64,000 nt of DNA from Sphingobium sp. JS3065 (GCF_026427355.1 NZ_CP102664.1:1116001-1180000); one strand, 5' to 3'; counted from the stretch's first letter, positions 37,284-47,325 are shown. Notes: generated by a model not told the origin, from the letters alone. Made by a program: numbers and translations.

Positions 37284-38660
37284 ATGCCGAATCCCGTTAT
37301 CGTTTGGCTCCGACAGGATTTGCGCCTTGCCGATCAGGCCGCGCTGGCCGCCGCCGTGCGGGAAGGGCCAGTAATTCCCGTCTATGTGCTGGACGATGGG
37401 GTGCCCCGCCAGTGGAAAATGGGCGGGGCTTCGCGCTGGTGGCTGCATCACAGCCTAACGAGCCTGGATGCGAATCTGCGGGAAAAGGGTTCCCGCCTGA
37501 TCCTGCGGCAAGGCGACTGCATCGACCAGCTTGTCCATATTGCCGAGGAAACGGGCGCCCGGCGCATTCATGCGCTGCACCATTATGAACCCTGGTGGCG
37601 CAATGCGGAAAAGGCGCTCGCCAAACGGCTGGACCTTTGCCTGCATGACGGCGGGTTGCTGCTGCCGCCGGGCGCGGTGAGGACTGGCGGGGGAAGCTAC
37701 TATCGGATTTACACGCCCTTTGCGCGCGCGGTGATGGAGCGGATGCCGCCGCCCGCGCCGGTCCCGGCACCCTCAGGCATCGACGCGCCTTCGCAATGGC
37801 CGAAAAGCGATTCGCTAGACGATTGGCGGCTTTTGCCGACGAAGCCGGATTGGGCAGCGGCCTTTTCCCGCGACTGGACCCCCGGCGAAGCGGGAGCGCG
37901 GGCCAATGTCGAGGCGTTTCTGGACGAGGCTGCGGATTATGACAGGGCGCGTAACCTGCCATCGCAGGAGGGAAGTTCCCGTCTCTCGCCCCATCTTCAT
38001 TTCGGGGAAGTCTCGCCCGCCTATGTCTGGCACAAGGTTGCCGGAGCACCCGGGGACGCGACGACTTTCCTCAAGGAACTGATCTGGCGCGATTATGCGC
38101 ACAGTCAGATCTGGGCGATGCCCACTTATGGTTCGGAAAATGCCCGGAAAGCGTTCGACGCCATGCCCTGGCGCGATCTTGGGGAGGCTGGGAGCGATTT
38201 CGAGGCCTGGAAAATCGGGCGCACCGGCTATCCTATCGTCGATGCGGGCATGCGCCAGCTCTGGGCGACCGGCTGGATGCACAATCGCGTCCGCATGATC
38301 GCGGCGAGCTTCCTGATCAAGCATCTGCTGATCGACTGGCGGCACGGGGCGCGCTGGTTCTGGGATACGCTGGTCGACGCAAGCTACGCCAACAACAGTG
38401 TCAACTGGCAATGGGTTGCGGGCAGCGGTGTCGACGCCAATATCTTCTCCCGCATCATGGCGCCCCTGACCCAGTCGGAAAAATTCGATGCCGCCAACTA
38501 TATCAGGACATGGGTGCCGGAACTGGCGCATCTGGACGATGATCATATCCACGACCCCGATTCCCACGGCATGCGCCCGCCCGACTATCCGGCCAAGTGC
38601 ATCGGCCATCGGGAGGGGCGGGAAAGGGCTCTCGCCGCCTGGAGCCATGGGAAGCCATGA
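37284..38660 (+). CDS. phrB: Deoxyribodipyrimidine photolyase
   Basis: Light-driven repair of UV pyrimidine dimers with FAD. 458 residues: alpha/beta antenna-binding domain starting VIVWLRQDLRLAD, then the helical FAD domain with WMHNRVRMIAASFL, WRHGARWFWDTLVDA and ANNSVNWQWVAGSG, the class I signature. ATG 37284 is chosen because the domain begins directly there; the frame extends to 37188 but codes unlike sequence. No strong ribosome-binding site. It is followed by a fatty-acid methyltransferase gene after about 35 bases. Confidence 0.95.
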   Translation: MPNPVIVWLRQDLRLADQAALAAAVREGPVIPVYVLDDGVPRQWKMGGASRWWLHHSLTSLDANLREKGSRLILRQGDCIDQLVHIAEETGARRIHALHHYEPWWRNAEKALAKRLDLCLHDGGLLLPPGAVRTGGGSYYRIYTPFARAVMERMPPPAPVPAPSGIDAPSQWPKSDSLDDWRLLPTKPDWAAAFSRDWTPGEAGARANVEAFLDEAADYDRARNLPSQEGSSRLSPHLHFGEVSPAYVWHKVAGAPGDATTFLKELIWRDYAHSQIWAMPTYGSENARKAFDAMPWRDLGEAGSDFEAWKIGRTGYPIVDAGMRQLWATGWMHNRVRMIAASFLIKHLLIDWRHGARWFWDTLVDASYANNSVNWQWVAGSGVDANIFSRIMAPLTQSEKFDAANYIRTWVPELAHLDDDHIHDPDSHGMRPPDYPAKCIGHREGRERALAAWSHGKP

Positions 38661-38695
38661 TTGCGATGCCGTAAACCATGGGGCAGAATGGAAGT

Positions 38696-39961
38696 ATGAA
38701 CGCCATTGATCTCCGTCGCGGCAGGGCGGCAGTGCCGGTCAGGCGCCCGCTGGATCGCCGCAGCCGTGGCTGGCTGGACCAGCTTGCGGCCCGGCAATTT
38801 CACAGGCTGCTGGACCGCATCGATCTGGGGCTGGAGAGTGGCTTGCTGCACGCCATTCTGCCCGACGGCAGCCAGCGTTTGCTGGGTTGCCGCGCACCGG
38901 GGCCGGAATGCGAGGTTCACCTGCTGCGGTGGCGGGCGCTGTTTCGCCTGATAGCCGGCGGATCGGCGGGCTGGTACAGGGCCTGGGCGCGGGGGGAGTG
39001 GACCAGTCCCGATCCGGTTCCGCTTTTCGCGCTGTTCATGGCCAATGCCGTCAGCCTGGGCAATGTCGCCCGGCCGCATGGGCCGGCCCGCTGGATTGGC
39101 CGGGCAGTGCATTGGGCGCGCCGCAACAGCCGCAAGGGTAGCCGTCGCAACATCGCCTATCATTATGATCTGGGGAATGATTTCTACAAATTGTGGCTCG
39201 ACCGGGGCATGCATTATTCCAGCGGTCTGTTCCGCGATCCCGACGACCGGATCGAAAGCCTGGAGCGGGCGCAGCAGCGGAAGGTGGACGCCATTCTCGA
39301 CCGGGTCGACCTGCGCGAAGGCGACTCGCTGCTGGAGATCGGCTGCGGTTGGGGCGGCCTGGCCGAACAGGCGATGGCGCGCTGTCTGATCCGCTATGAC
39401 GGCCTGACTTTGTCGGTGGAGCAGGCACATTATGCCCGCGACCGGCTGGGATCGGGGGCCAACATCATTTTGCAGGATTATCGCGACGCCCAGGGGCAAT
39501 ATGACGCGATTGCCAGCGTGGAAATGGTGGAGGCGGTGGGGGAACGCTACTGGCCAGCCTATCTGGGGGCGATTGCCCGCCTGCTCAAGCCGGGCGGCCG
39601 GGCGGCGATTCAATATATATTGATCGATGACGCCATATTCGAAGACTATGCTCGTGGGGCCGATTTCATCCAGACCTATATCTTCCCCGGGGGCATGCTC
39701 ATTTCGGAAAGCCGCTTTCGTGCCCTGGCGGAGACGCAGGGGCTGGAATGGCGCGATGTCCACCGCTTTGGGCTGCATTATGCCGAAACGCTGCGGCGCT
39801 GGCGCGAGCGTTTCGACCGGACGATCGACAAGGGGTTGTTGCCCGCCAGTTTCGATCAGCATTTCGTCGATCTCTGGCGCTATTATCTGATGTATTGCGA
39901 AGGCGGCTTTCGCGGCGGCACGATCGATGTCGCGCAGGTTACGCTGGTGAAACCGGCTTAG
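38696..39961 (+). CDS. Cyclopropane-fatty-acyl-phospholipid synthase family methyltransferase
   Basis: S-adenosylmethionine-dependent enzyme acting on unsaturated membrane lipid chains. 421 residues from ATG 38696; ATG 38678 gives six more residues. An N-terminal lipid-binding part precedes the methyltransferase core with IAYHYDLGNDFYKLWLD, EIGCGWGG (SAM motif I), SVEMVEAVG and FIQTYIFPGG, all CFA-synthase marks. It is likely co-transcribed with the photolyase gene. Confidence 0.9.
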   Translation: MNAIDLRRGRAAVPVRRPLDRRSRGWLDQLAARQFHRLLDRIDLGLESGLLHAILPDGSQRLLGCRAPGPECEVHLLRWRALFRLIAGGSAGWYRAWARGEWTSPDPVPLFALFMANAVSLGNVARPHGPARWIGRAVHWARRNSRKGSRRNIAYHYDLGNDFYKLWLDRGMHYSSGLFRDPDDRIESLERAQQRKVDAILDRVDLREGDSLLEIGCGWGGLAEQAMARCLIRYDGLTLSVEQAHYARDRLGSGANIILQDYRDAQGQYDAIASVEMVEAVGERYWPAYLGAIARLLKPGGRAAIQYILIDDAIFEDYARGADFIQTYIFPGGMLISESRFRALAETQGLEWRDVHRFGLHYAETLRRWRERFDRTIDKGLLPASFDQHFVDLWRYYLMYCEGGFRGGTIDVAQVTLVKPA

Positions 39962-40027
39962 AATGTGGAAATTCAATTTACGGGCGGCTGTAACGGTAGA
40001 CTTCAGCCACGCCTATACCCTCAACGC

Positions 40028-40753
40028 CTAATCAATGCGTGTCCGGTATCCGTCAGGCGTATCGGCAATCACCAGATCGACAATGGCGCGTCCCACAATA
40101 GCGGGTTCCTTGAGCGCCGCAGGATCTTCGCCGGGAAAAGCCCGCGCGCGCATGGCGGTGCGCGTCGCGCCGGGATCGACGATATGGGTGCGGATGGCGG
40201 AAATATTCTTCACTTCCTCGCCATAGGCGCCGACCAGCGTTTCCAGCGCCGCCTTCGAAGCTCCATAGGCGCCCCAATAAGCCCGTGGCTGCGCACTGAC
40301 GGAGGAAGTCAGGGCAACCACCCGCGCATCCCCGCTGGCCCGCAGCATGCCGTCAAAGGCCGCGATCAGAGCCTGAGGCGCGGCAATATTGAGCGTCAGC
40401 AACCGCGCGAATTCCTTGGCATCGATGGCCGGAACCGAAGCCAGGCTCCCCAGCGTCGCCGCATTCAGGACCAATATGTCGAGCGCCTGCCAACGTCCTG
40501 AAATGGCGTGCGCCAGTCGCCCGATGCTTTCGCCGTCGATCAGGTCCAGCGGGGCGATGGTCGCGCTGCCGCCGGACTGATGGATGCGATCCTCCACTTC
40601 TTCCAGCCCGCCGTTGGTCCGCGCGGTCAGGATGACATGCGCGCCGGCGGCGGCCAATGCTTCCGCCGTGGCGGCGCCGATGCCCCGGCTGGCCCCGGTG
40701 ACGAGGGCAAGCTTGCCGGAAAGAGGCTGGCCGGAAGGAGGCTGGATCGACAT
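40028..40753 (-). CDS. SDR-family oxidoreductase
   Basis: 241-residue short-chain dehydrogenase/reductase. The NAD(P) motif TGASRGIG lies near residue 20 and the active-site Ser plus YGASKAA (Y-x3-K) near 155-160. The substrate cannot be read from sequence. ATG 40753 is preceded by AGGG at about 8 bases, better than ATG 40786. It lies downstream of purF on the same strand with an 84-base gap. Confidence 0.88.
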   Translation of the reverse strand: MSIQPPSGQPLSGKLALVTGASRGIGAATAEALAAAGAHVILTARTNGGLEEVEDRIHQSGGSATIAPLDLIDGESIGRLAHAISGRWQALDILVLNAATLGSLASVPAIDAKEFARLLTLNIAAPQALIAAFDGMLRASGDARVVALTSSVSAQPRAYWGAYGASKAALETLVGAYGEEVKNISAIRTHIVDPGATRTAMRARAFPGEDPAALKEPAIVGRAIVDLVIADTPDGYRTRID

Positions 40754-40837
40754 CAAATATCCCTCATCAGGGTCAGGAAGGGACAAGCCCGAAGCGATAA
40801 TGCGTCGGGCCCATCCATAAGGCGGGAAGGAAGGCGG

Positions 40838-42316
40838 TCAGACCACCCGTTCGGCCAGCAGTTCCAATTGGTTCTGCACGACGACTTCGTCCTGGTCGGT
40901 CAGGGTCGTGGGATAGTCGCCGGTGAAGCAGGCGTCGCAATATTGCGGCCGGATGTCCGCGCGCTTCACCTCGCCCAGCGCCTTGTACAGCCCATCGATG
41001 GAGATGAAGGACAGGCTGTCGGCGTGGATGAAGTCCTGCATCCCGCCAATGTCCAGCCGGTGCGCCAGCAGCTTGGTCCGCTCCGGCGTATCGACGCCGT
41101 AGAAGCAGCTATGCCTGGTCGGCGGGCTGGCGATGCGCATATGCACTTCCTTGGCGCCCGCTTCGCGCATCATCTGCACGATCTTCAAGCTGGTGGTGCC
41201 GCGCACGATCGAATCGTCGATCAGCACGATGCGCTTGCCCTCGATCAGGGCGCGGTTGGCATTATGCTTCAGCTTCACGCCCAGGTGGCGGACCTTGTCG
41301 CCCGGCTGGATGAAGGTGCGGCCGATATAGTGCGAGCGGATGATGCCCAGTTCGAAGGGAATGCCCGATTGCTGGGCATAGCCGATCGCCGCCGGAACGC
41401 CGCTGTCGGGCACCGGGATGACATAATCCGCCTCGACCGGGTTTTCGAGGGCCAACTGCGCGCCGATCGCCTTGCGGACCGAATAGACGCTGGAGCCGTC
41501 GACGACCGAATCGGGACGGCTGAAATAGACATGTTCGAAAATGCAGGGGCGGGCATGCGTCTCCCCAAAGGGGTGGTGGCTGCGCACTTCGCCGTCATGG
41601 GTGACGATGACCAGTTCGCCCGGCTCGATGGAGCGGACATGCTCCGCCCCCACGACGTCGAAGGCGACGGTTTCGGAAGCGAAGATGATCGAATCGCCCA
41701 GCTTGCCCATCACCAGGGGCCGGATGCCCAGCGGATCGCGGCATGCGACCATGCCTTCGGGCGTCATGACGATCAGCGAATAGGCGCCCTCGACCTGCTT
41801 CAGCGCATCGATGAACTTGTCGAGCAGCGTGCGATAGGTGGAAGTGGCGACCAGATGGATGATGACTTCGGTATCGGAGGTCGACTGGAAGATGGAGCCG
41901 CGGCGGATCAGTTCGCGGCGCAGCTTCATGGCGTTGGAAATATTGCCGTTATGCGCGATGGCGAAACCGCCGGAATTCAGTTCCGCATAAAGCGGCTGGA
42001 CGTTGCGCAGCGATGTTTCGCCGGTGGTCGAATAGCGGACATGGCCGCAGGCCGCACCGCCGGGGAGGCCCCGAATCACTTCGTCGCGGTCGAAATTCCC
42101 GGCCACATGCCCCATCGCGCGGTGGGTGTGGAAATCATGGCCGTCCCAGCTGGTGATGCCGGCCGCCTCCTGGCCGCGATGCTGGAGCGCGTGGAGGCCA
42201 AGAGCGACCATGGCGGAGGCGGTTTCAGCGTTGAAGACGCCGAAAATGCCGCATTCTTCACGCAGCTTGTCGTCGTCGAACGGGTTCGTCGTAAACATGG
42301 GTTTTTGATGGTCCAT
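40838..42316 (-). CDS. purF: Amidophosphoribosyltransferase
   Basis: Commits PRPP and glutamine to purine synthesis. 492 residues; the N-terminal nucleophile Cys22 in REECGIFGVF becomes residue 1 after propeptide removal. The glutaminase domain has HVRYSTTG and HNGNISN; the phosphoribosyltransferase domain has the PRPP loop VLIDDSIVRGTT. ATG 42316 follows AGGA at about 8 bases; ATG 42334 is less supported. The C terminus has cysteines in QYCDACFTG as in Fe-S type PurF. Confidence 0.96.
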   Translation of the reverse strand: MDHQKPMFTTNPFDDDKLREECGIFGVFNAETASAMVALGLHALQHRGQEAAGITSWDGHDFHTHRAMGHVAGNFDRDEVIRGLPGGAACGHVRYSTTGETSLRNVQPLYAELNSGGFAIAHNGNISNAMKLRRELIRRGSIFQSTSDTEVIIHLVATSTYRTLLDKFIDALKQVEGAYSLIVMTPEGMVACRDPLGIRPLVMGKLGDSIIFASETVAFDVVGAEHVRSIEPGELVIVTHDGEVRSHHPFGETHARPCIFEHVYFSRPDSVVDGSSVYSVRKAIGAQLALENPVEADYVIPVPDSGVPAAIGYAQQSGIPFELGIIRSHYIGRTFIQPGDKVRHLGVKLKHNANRALIEGKRIVLIDDSIVRGTTSLKIVQMMREAGAKEVHMRIASPPTRHSCFYGVDTPERTKLLAHRLDIGGMQDFIHADSLSFISIDGLYKALGEVKRADIRPQYCDACFTGDYPTTLTDQDEVVVQNQLELLAERVV

Positions 42317-42498
42317 TGCCAATCCTGTCCGCACTCACCGGGGCGGCTTTTGCGCGCATATAGTGCGTCGGGGACGATTTGTCGCCTGTCTGTCGCAAAA
42401 AAGGGGGACGGGCATGACGGATCCCGATTTTCCGGCGATGAAATTGGGAAAAAGGCCTACTGGCCTTGAGGCATTTGGAAAGCTAATAGCCTCTTCTC

Positions 42499-43221
42499 AT
42501 GCATCGTTTCGCCAATCCTGCGCGCTTCCTCAAAATTGCCCGACCTTTGACGGTCTGGCTGTTCTGGCCGGGGCTGATTCTGCTGCTCGCCGGGGCCGGC
42601 TGCGGTCTGTTCGTGACGCCGGCGGACTATCTTCAGGGCGATACGGTGCGCATCCTCTACATCCATGTTCCCGCCGCCTGGCTGGGCATGGCGGGATGGA
42701 CCGGCATCGCCATCGCCGCCCTCATGCAACTGGTCTGGCGTCATCCGCTTGCCGCCGTGGCGGGGCGGGCCATTGCCGTGCCGGGTGCCTTCTTCACCGC
42801 GACCTGCCTCATCACCGGGTCGATCTGGGGTCGGCCCACCTGGGGCACATGGTGGGAATGGGACGGGCGCATGACATCCATGCTGGTGCTGTTCTTCCTC
42901 TATCTCGGCTATATCGCCCTCGCCAATGCCAGCGCGCGGCAGGGCAGCGGCGGGGTCAGTCCCGTAACCGCCATTTTCGGGCTGGTCGGCGCGATCAACA
43001 TCCCGATCATCAACCGTTCGGTGCTGTGGTGGAACAGCCTGCATCAAGGCCCCAGCATCACCCTGCGCGGATCGACCATCGATACGGCGCTGCTCTGGCC
43101 GCTGGGCTTCACCCTGGTCGGATTCACCTTGCTTTTCGCGGCGATCGTGCTGATGCGCATGCGCGCCATATTGGCGCGGAACAAGATCGAAGCGCGGATG
43201 CAGCGGCTTGCGCGAGGATGA
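42499..43221 (+). CDS. ccmC: Heme exporter/handling protein CcmC
   Basis: 240-residue inner-membrane protein with six membrane segments that loads heme onto CcmE in cytochrome c maturation. The tryptophan-rich heme-binding motif WGTWWEWDGR is at about residues 114-123, with conserved His residues in YIHVPAAW and LHQGPS. First gene of an operon ccmC-D-E-F-G-H-I; ccmA and ccmB are not in the window. Confidence 0.95.
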   Translation: MHRFANPARFLKIARPLTVWLFWPGLILLLAGAGCGLFVTPADYLQGDTVRILYIHVPAAWLGMAGWTGIAIAALMQLVWRHPLAAVAGRAIAVPGAFFTATCLITGSIWGRPTWGTWWEWDGRMTSMLVLFFLYLGYIALANASARQGSGGVSPVTAIFGLVGAINIPIINRSVLWWNSLHQGPSITLRGSTIDTALLWPLGFTLVGFTLLFAAIVLMRMRAILARNKIEARMQRLARG

Positions 43222-43240
43222 GGGGCGCGAGGGTGAGGGG

Positions 43241-43366
43241 ATGAACCAGTGGGCTTTCGTCATCGGCGCCTATGCGCTGACCTTTCTGGGCACTGGCCTT
43301 ATAAGCCTGCTCAGTTGGCGCGCGATGCGCGGCGCTGAAAGCAGGGCGTCGGCGGACCGCGCATGA
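43241..43366 (+). CDS. ccmD: Heme exporter protein CcmD
   Basis: A 41-residue single-pass protein: MNQWAFVIGAYALTF, then a basic tail. CcmD helps release holo-CcmE from the CcmABC complex. It is recognised by its position between ccmC and ccmE, size and topology. It follows GAGGGG spaced optimally, and its stop overlaps the ccmE ATG. Confidence 0.9.
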   Translation: MNQWAFVIGAYALTFLGTGLISLLSWRAMRGAESRASADRA

Positions 43367-43809
43367 AGGCGAAACATCAAAGGCTGATCCTGGCCGTGGT
43401 CGCCCTGGCCGCGCTGATCGGCGCGGGCCTGCTGGCGGCGTCCGCGCTCAAGGACGAGGCCGCTTATTTCTACGCGCCCAACGACGTGAAGACCGAGGGC
43501 GTCGAGCCGGGCAAGGCGATCCGGCTGGGCGGCATGGTGGTCAAGGGCAGTATCAAGCGCGCCAGCGACGGCGTCACCATCCATTTCGACGTCACCGACG
43601 GAAAGGCGACTGTCCCGGCAAGCTTCAAGGGCATCACCCCCGACCTTTTTCGCGAAGGTTCGGGCGTAGTGGCTGAGGGGTCTTTTGACGCGGGCGGCAT
43701 TTTCCAGGCCACCAATTTGCTGGCCAAACATGACGAGCGCTACATGCCGCGCGAGTTGGAAGGCATGCAATATGACGAGAAGTCCCACAAGATGAAGGCG
43801 GATCAGTGA
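43363..43809 (+). CDS. ccmE: Heme chaperone CcmE
   Basis: 148-residue periplasmic heme chaperone with an N-terminal anchor (about 8-28) and OB-fold domain. The heme-attaching His123 and Tyr127 lie in LLAKHDERYMP. It passes heme from CcmC to CcmF. The start overlaps the ccmD stop. Confidence 0.96.
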   Translation: MKAKHQRLILAVVALAALIGAGLLAASALKDEAAYFYAPNDVKTEGVEPGKAIRLGGMVVKGSIKRASDGVTIHFDVTDGKATVPASFKGITPDLFREGSGVVAEGSFDAGGIFQATNLLAKHDERYMPRELEGMQYDEKSHKMKADQ

Positions 43810-43821
43810 AGCGAAGCACGC

Positions 43822-45762
43822 ATGATCGCTGAAGCTGGCCTTGCCGCATTATGGCTTGCCGCGTCGCTGGCCCTGCTTCAGTTGGCGCTGGCGGCGATTG
43901 GCCTCGCTGGAGGCAAGAGCGAACTGCTGGGCGCGGTGCGGCCCGTGGCGGTGGCGCAGGGGGGGCTGACGGCACTGGCCTTCGCCCTGCTGATCGCGCT
44001 GTTCATGCGGTCCGACATGTCGGTCCTGCTCGTCGTCACGAACAGCCATTCGATGAAGCCCTGGCTCTACAAATTCGCCGGAACCTGGGGCAATCACGAA
44101 GGGTCGATGCTGCTCTGGGTGACCGTGATGGGCATGGCGGGCGCGGCCGTCGCCCTCTTCGAGCGGGCCTTGCGGCGCGAGACGCACATGGCGATGCTCG
44201 GCGGGCAGGCGGCGATCAGCCTTGGCTTCTATGCCTTCCTGCTGTTCGCCTCCAATCCCTTCGCGCGGGTCGATCCGCCGGCGGCGGACGGGCAGGGACT
44301 CAATCCGCTCTTGCAAGACCCCGGCCTCGCTTTCCATCCGCCGACGCTTTATCTCGGTTATGTCGGCCTGTCCGTTGCCTTTTCCTTTGCGGTCGGCGCG
44401 CTGTTGACCAGGCAGGTGGACGCCGCCTTCGCTCGCGCCATGCGGCCATGGGTTCTGGGCGCGTGGATATTGCTGACGCTCGGCATCACGGCGGGCAGCT
44501 ATTGGGCCTATTATGAACTGGGCTGGGGCGGCTGGTGGTTCTGGGATCCGGTGGAAAATGCCTCGCTCATGCCCTGGCTGGCGGCGACGGCGTTGCTCCA
44601 TAGCGTGACCGTGCTGGCCACCCGTGACGCCTTGCGCGCATGGACGGTGATGCTGGCGGTGGTCGCCTTTTCCATGTCGATGGTCGGCACTTTCCTGGTC
44701 CGGTCGGGAATCCTGACCAGCGTCCACGCTTTCGCCGTCGATCCGGAACGCGGCACCTTCATTCTGGCGCTGCTCGGCATCTATATCGGCGGGGCATTGG
44801 CTCTGTTCGGCTGGCGCGTGGGCGCGGTGCGGGAGGGCGCGCCGTTCGAACTGGTCAGCCGGGAAACCATGTTGGTCGTCAATAATCTGCTGCTCTCGGT
44901 CATATTGGGGCTGGTGCTGATCGGCACGCTTTATCCGCTAATGACCGAAGCATTCGGCCATAAGGTGTCGGTGGGCGCGCCCTATTTCGACCGCATCGCA
45001 GGTCCGATCGCGCTGGCGTTGATGATCGTGATGATCCTTGGACCGCTGACCCGCTGGCGGCGCGACCGGATGCGGGAAGTGACCCGGCGGATAGCGATCC
45101 CGCTGGCGGTGGGGGGATTGGTTTTCCTCACGCTGGCGACCTTGGCCTGGGGGCGGATCGGCATATTGCCCTTCCTTGGCCTGGTGATCGCGCTGGCGGT
45201 CGCGGTGGGAAGCGTCGCGCCGCTCTGGAAGCGCAATCTGCGCCGAACGCCGCTTTTTACCTGGGGCATGGTGATCGCTCATCTGGGCTGCGCGGTCAGT
45301 CTGGCCGGCATGGCCTGCGATTCGGCCTTCACGGTGGAGAAGCTGGTGGCGGCGCGCCCCGGTGACACGGTGGAGACGGCAGGCTGGACCCTTCGTTTCA
45401 GGCAGATCCTGCCGATAGCGGGCGACAACTGGACCGCGCTCCAGGCTGATATGGAAGCGAGCCGCGACGGAGGCGAGCCGGTCCTGATACACCCGCAGTC
45501 GCGATTCTTCGCCTCACCGCCGACGACCACGACCGAAGCCGCCCTGCTGACGCGCTGGAACGGCCAGCTCTATGTCGTGCTGGGGCAGGAGGCGGATGAG
45601 GGCCGCTGGCAGCTCCGCATCTGGTGGAAGCCGTTCGTGACGCTGATCTGGTTTGGCGGTTTCCTGATCGCGCTGGGCGGCGGGCTGGCGTTGGTCGGGC
45701 GGGAACGGCGCGGCTGGCTGCTCAAATGGCGGGCGCGCAAGGCCATGGAGGCCGCATTATGA
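43822..45762 (+). CDS. ccmF: Heme lyase subunit CcmF
   Basis: 646-residue polytopic membrane protein that attaches heme to apocytochrome c. It carries the tryptophan-rich motif WGGWWFWDPVEN at about residues 234-245 and the conserved SHSMKPWLYKFAGTWGNHEGS segment (only part is quoted by family use). About 14 hydrophobic segments. The stop overlaps ccmG by ATGA. Confidence 0.96.
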   Translation: MIAEAGLAALWLAASLALLQLALAAIGLAGGKSELLGAVRPVAVAQGGLTALAFALLIALFMRSDMSVLLVVTNSHSMKPWLYKFAGTWGNHEGSMLLWVTVMGMAGAAVALFERALRRETHMAMLGGQAAISLGFYAFLLFASNPFARVDPPAADGQGLNPLLQDPGLAFHPPTLYLGYVGLSVAFSFAVGALLTRQVDAAFARAMRPWVLGAWILLTLGITAGSYWAYYELGWGGWWFWDPVENASLMPWLAATALLHSVTVLATRDALRAWTVMLAVVAFSMSMVGTFLVRSGILTSVHAFAVDPERGTFILALLGIYIGGALALFGWRVGAVREGAPFELVSRETMLVVNNLLLSVILGLVLIGTLYPLMTEAFGHKVSVGAPYFDRIAGPIALALMIVMILGPLTRWRRDRMREVTRRIAIPLAVGGLVFLTLATLAWGRIGILPFLGLVIALAVAVGSVAPLWKRNLRRTPLFTWGMVIAHLGCAVSLAGMACDSAFTVEKLVAARPGDTVETAGWTLRFRQILPIAGDNWTALQADMEASRDGGEPVLIHPQSRFFASPPTTTTEAALLTRWNGQLYVVLGQEADEGRWQLRIWWKPFVTLIWFGGFLIALGGGLALVGRERRGWLLKWRARKAMEAAL

Positions 45763-46286
45763 GGAAATTGCTCATCTGGCTGCCGCTGGCGTTGTTCCTC
45801 GGCTTTTTCGGGCTGTTTGCGAGCGGGCTGTTGCGTCCGGACGACCGGATCATCAGTTCGAAGCTTGTCGGCAAATCGCTGCCCGCCTTCGTCCTGCCCG
45901 CCGCCGCGAGCGACCGGCCGCCGCTTGCCAGCACGGAACTCGCCACGGGGAAGCCGCGCCTGCTCAATATATTCGCAAGCTGGTGCATGCCCTGCGCGGC
46001 GGAAGCGCCCCAATTGCTGGCGCTCAAACAGGCGGGCGTGGAAATCGACGCCATCGCCATTCGCGATGCGCGGACCGACGTCGACGCTTTCCTCCAGCGC
46101 TACGGCAATCCCTATTCCCGCATCGGTCTGGATGCGCGGAGCGAGGTGCAGATCGCGCTGGGTTCGTCCGGCGTTCCGGAAAGCTTCATCATCGATGGAA
46201 AGGGCCGCATCGCCTATCAGCATGTGGGCGACATTCGCGAGGATGACGTGCCAATGATCATCGACCGGCTGAGGAATGCGCAGTGA
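45759..46286 (+). CDS. ccmG: Thiol:disulfide oxidoreductase CcmG/DsbE
   Basis: 175-residue membrane-anchored thioredoxin that keeps the apocytochrome CXXCH cysteines reduced. Anchor at about 5-24; active site Cys76-Met-Pro-Cys79 in FASWCMPC, with a cis-Pro in SSGVPESF. The start at 45759 overlaps the ccmF stop and its stop overlaps ccmH. Confidence 0.95.
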   Translation: MRKLLIWLPLALFLGFFGLFASGLLRPDDRIISSKLVGKSLPAFVLPAAASDRPPLASTELATGKPRLLNIFASWCMPCAAEAPQLLALKQAGVEIDAIAIRDARTDVDAFLQRYGNPYSRIGLDARSEVQIALGSSGVPESFIIDGKGRIAYQHVGDIREDDVPMIIDRLRNAQ

Positions 46287-46693
46287 GGATCGCTATCGCC
46301 CTGCTGGCGCTGATGCTGAGCGCCCCTGTCTTCGCGCAGTCCGCCTTGCCGCCTGCTCCCTATGCCGACCGCCAGATAGAAGACCCGGGGCTGGAGAAAA
46401 AGGCGCGGACCCTTATGGAAACGATCCGCTGCCTCACCTGCCAGAGCCAGTCGATAGCCGACAGCAATGCCAGCATGGCGGGCGATATGCGGTCGCAGAT
46501 CCGCGAACGCATCATGGCGGGTGAGCAGCCCGAACATATCCGCGCCTGGCTGATCGAGCGCTATGGCGACTGGGTGAGTTATGAGCCGACGGCGGAACCG
46601 ATCCTCTGGCCGCTCTGGGCCGCGCCGCTGATTCTGCTGGGTCTGGGGCTGCTGTTGCTGCGCGGGCGGATCAAGCGGAGGAGGCGGTCATGA
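46283..46693 (+). CDS. ccmH: Cytochrome c maturation protein CcmH
   Basis: 136-residue exported protein: signal peptide ending near VFAQ, the redox motif Cys50-Leu-Thr-Cys53 in IRCLTCQSQ, and a C-terminal membrane helix (about 108-127). It works with CcmG and CcmI to present reduced apocytochrome to CcmF. It starts with GTG in a GTGA overlap with ccmG. Confidence 0.95.
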   Translation: MRIAIALLALMLSAPVFAQSALPPAPYADRQIEDPGLEKKARTLMETIRCLTCQSQSIADSNASMAGDMRSQIRERIMAGEQPEHIRAWLIERYGDWVSYEPTAEPILWPLWAAPLILLGLGLLLLRGRIKRRRRS

Positions 46694-47325
46694 CGGGTTG
46701 GATCATCGCTGCCGCATTGGCGCTCTTCGTGAGCGTGGCGCTTGTCGCGGTCGGCCGGATACCCCGGACGGCCTGGGAAATCTCGGCTGCTGCCCTGCTG
46801 CTGGGTCTTGCCGGCTATGCCTGGCAGGGAAAACCGGGATCGGCGGGTTCGCCCCGGCAAGCGGCGGACAAGGACGTCGTGGCCTTTGACGAGAAGCTTG
46901 CCGAACAGCGCCGGGGCCTTGCCGAGCGTTATGGCAAGGCGGGCCAGTGGCTGATGCTGTCGGACGGTTTGGGGCGTCAGGGGAAGACGAAGGAAGCAGC
47001 GAATGTCCTGCTGTCCGGCCTTCGCGATACGCCGGACGATCCCAATCTATGGCTGGGATTCGGCAATGCGCTGGTCGCGCATGCGGGCGGGGTGCTGTCC
47101 CCCTCGGCCGATTTCGCCTATCGCCGGGCCATGGCGATCGATCCCGAAGGTCCGGCGCCGCGCTATTTCTACGGGATGGCGCTCGCCCGCGCAGGGCAGC
47201 TCAAGGAAGCCCGCTCTCTCTGGGCGCCGCTTGCCGCCAGCGCACCTGAAGACAGCGCGGTCAAGAAGGAACTCGAAAGCAACATTGCGCGTATCGACGC
47301 CATGCTTGGGTCTGCCGGCCGATAA
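46690..47325 (+). CDS. ccmI: CcmI/CycH-like TPR protein
   Basis: 211 residues: two N-terminal membrane helices (about 4-20 and 30-46) and a periplasmic TPR domain (about 65-205) that holds apocytochromes c. Shorter than many CcmI proteins, but position and layout agree. It overlaps ccmH by ATGA and ends the operon. The following 141 bases to kup hold no clear terminator. Confidence 0.87.
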   Translation: MTGWIIAAALALFVSVALVAVGRIPRTAWEISAAALLLGLAGYAWQGKPGSAGSPRQAADKDVVAFDEKLAEQRRGLAERYGKAGQWLMLSDGLGRQGKTKEAANVLLSGLRDTPDDPNLWLGFGNALVAHAGGVLSPSADFAYRRAMAIDPEGPAPRYFYGMALARAGQLKEARSLWAPLAASAPEDSAVKKELESNIARIDAMLGSAGR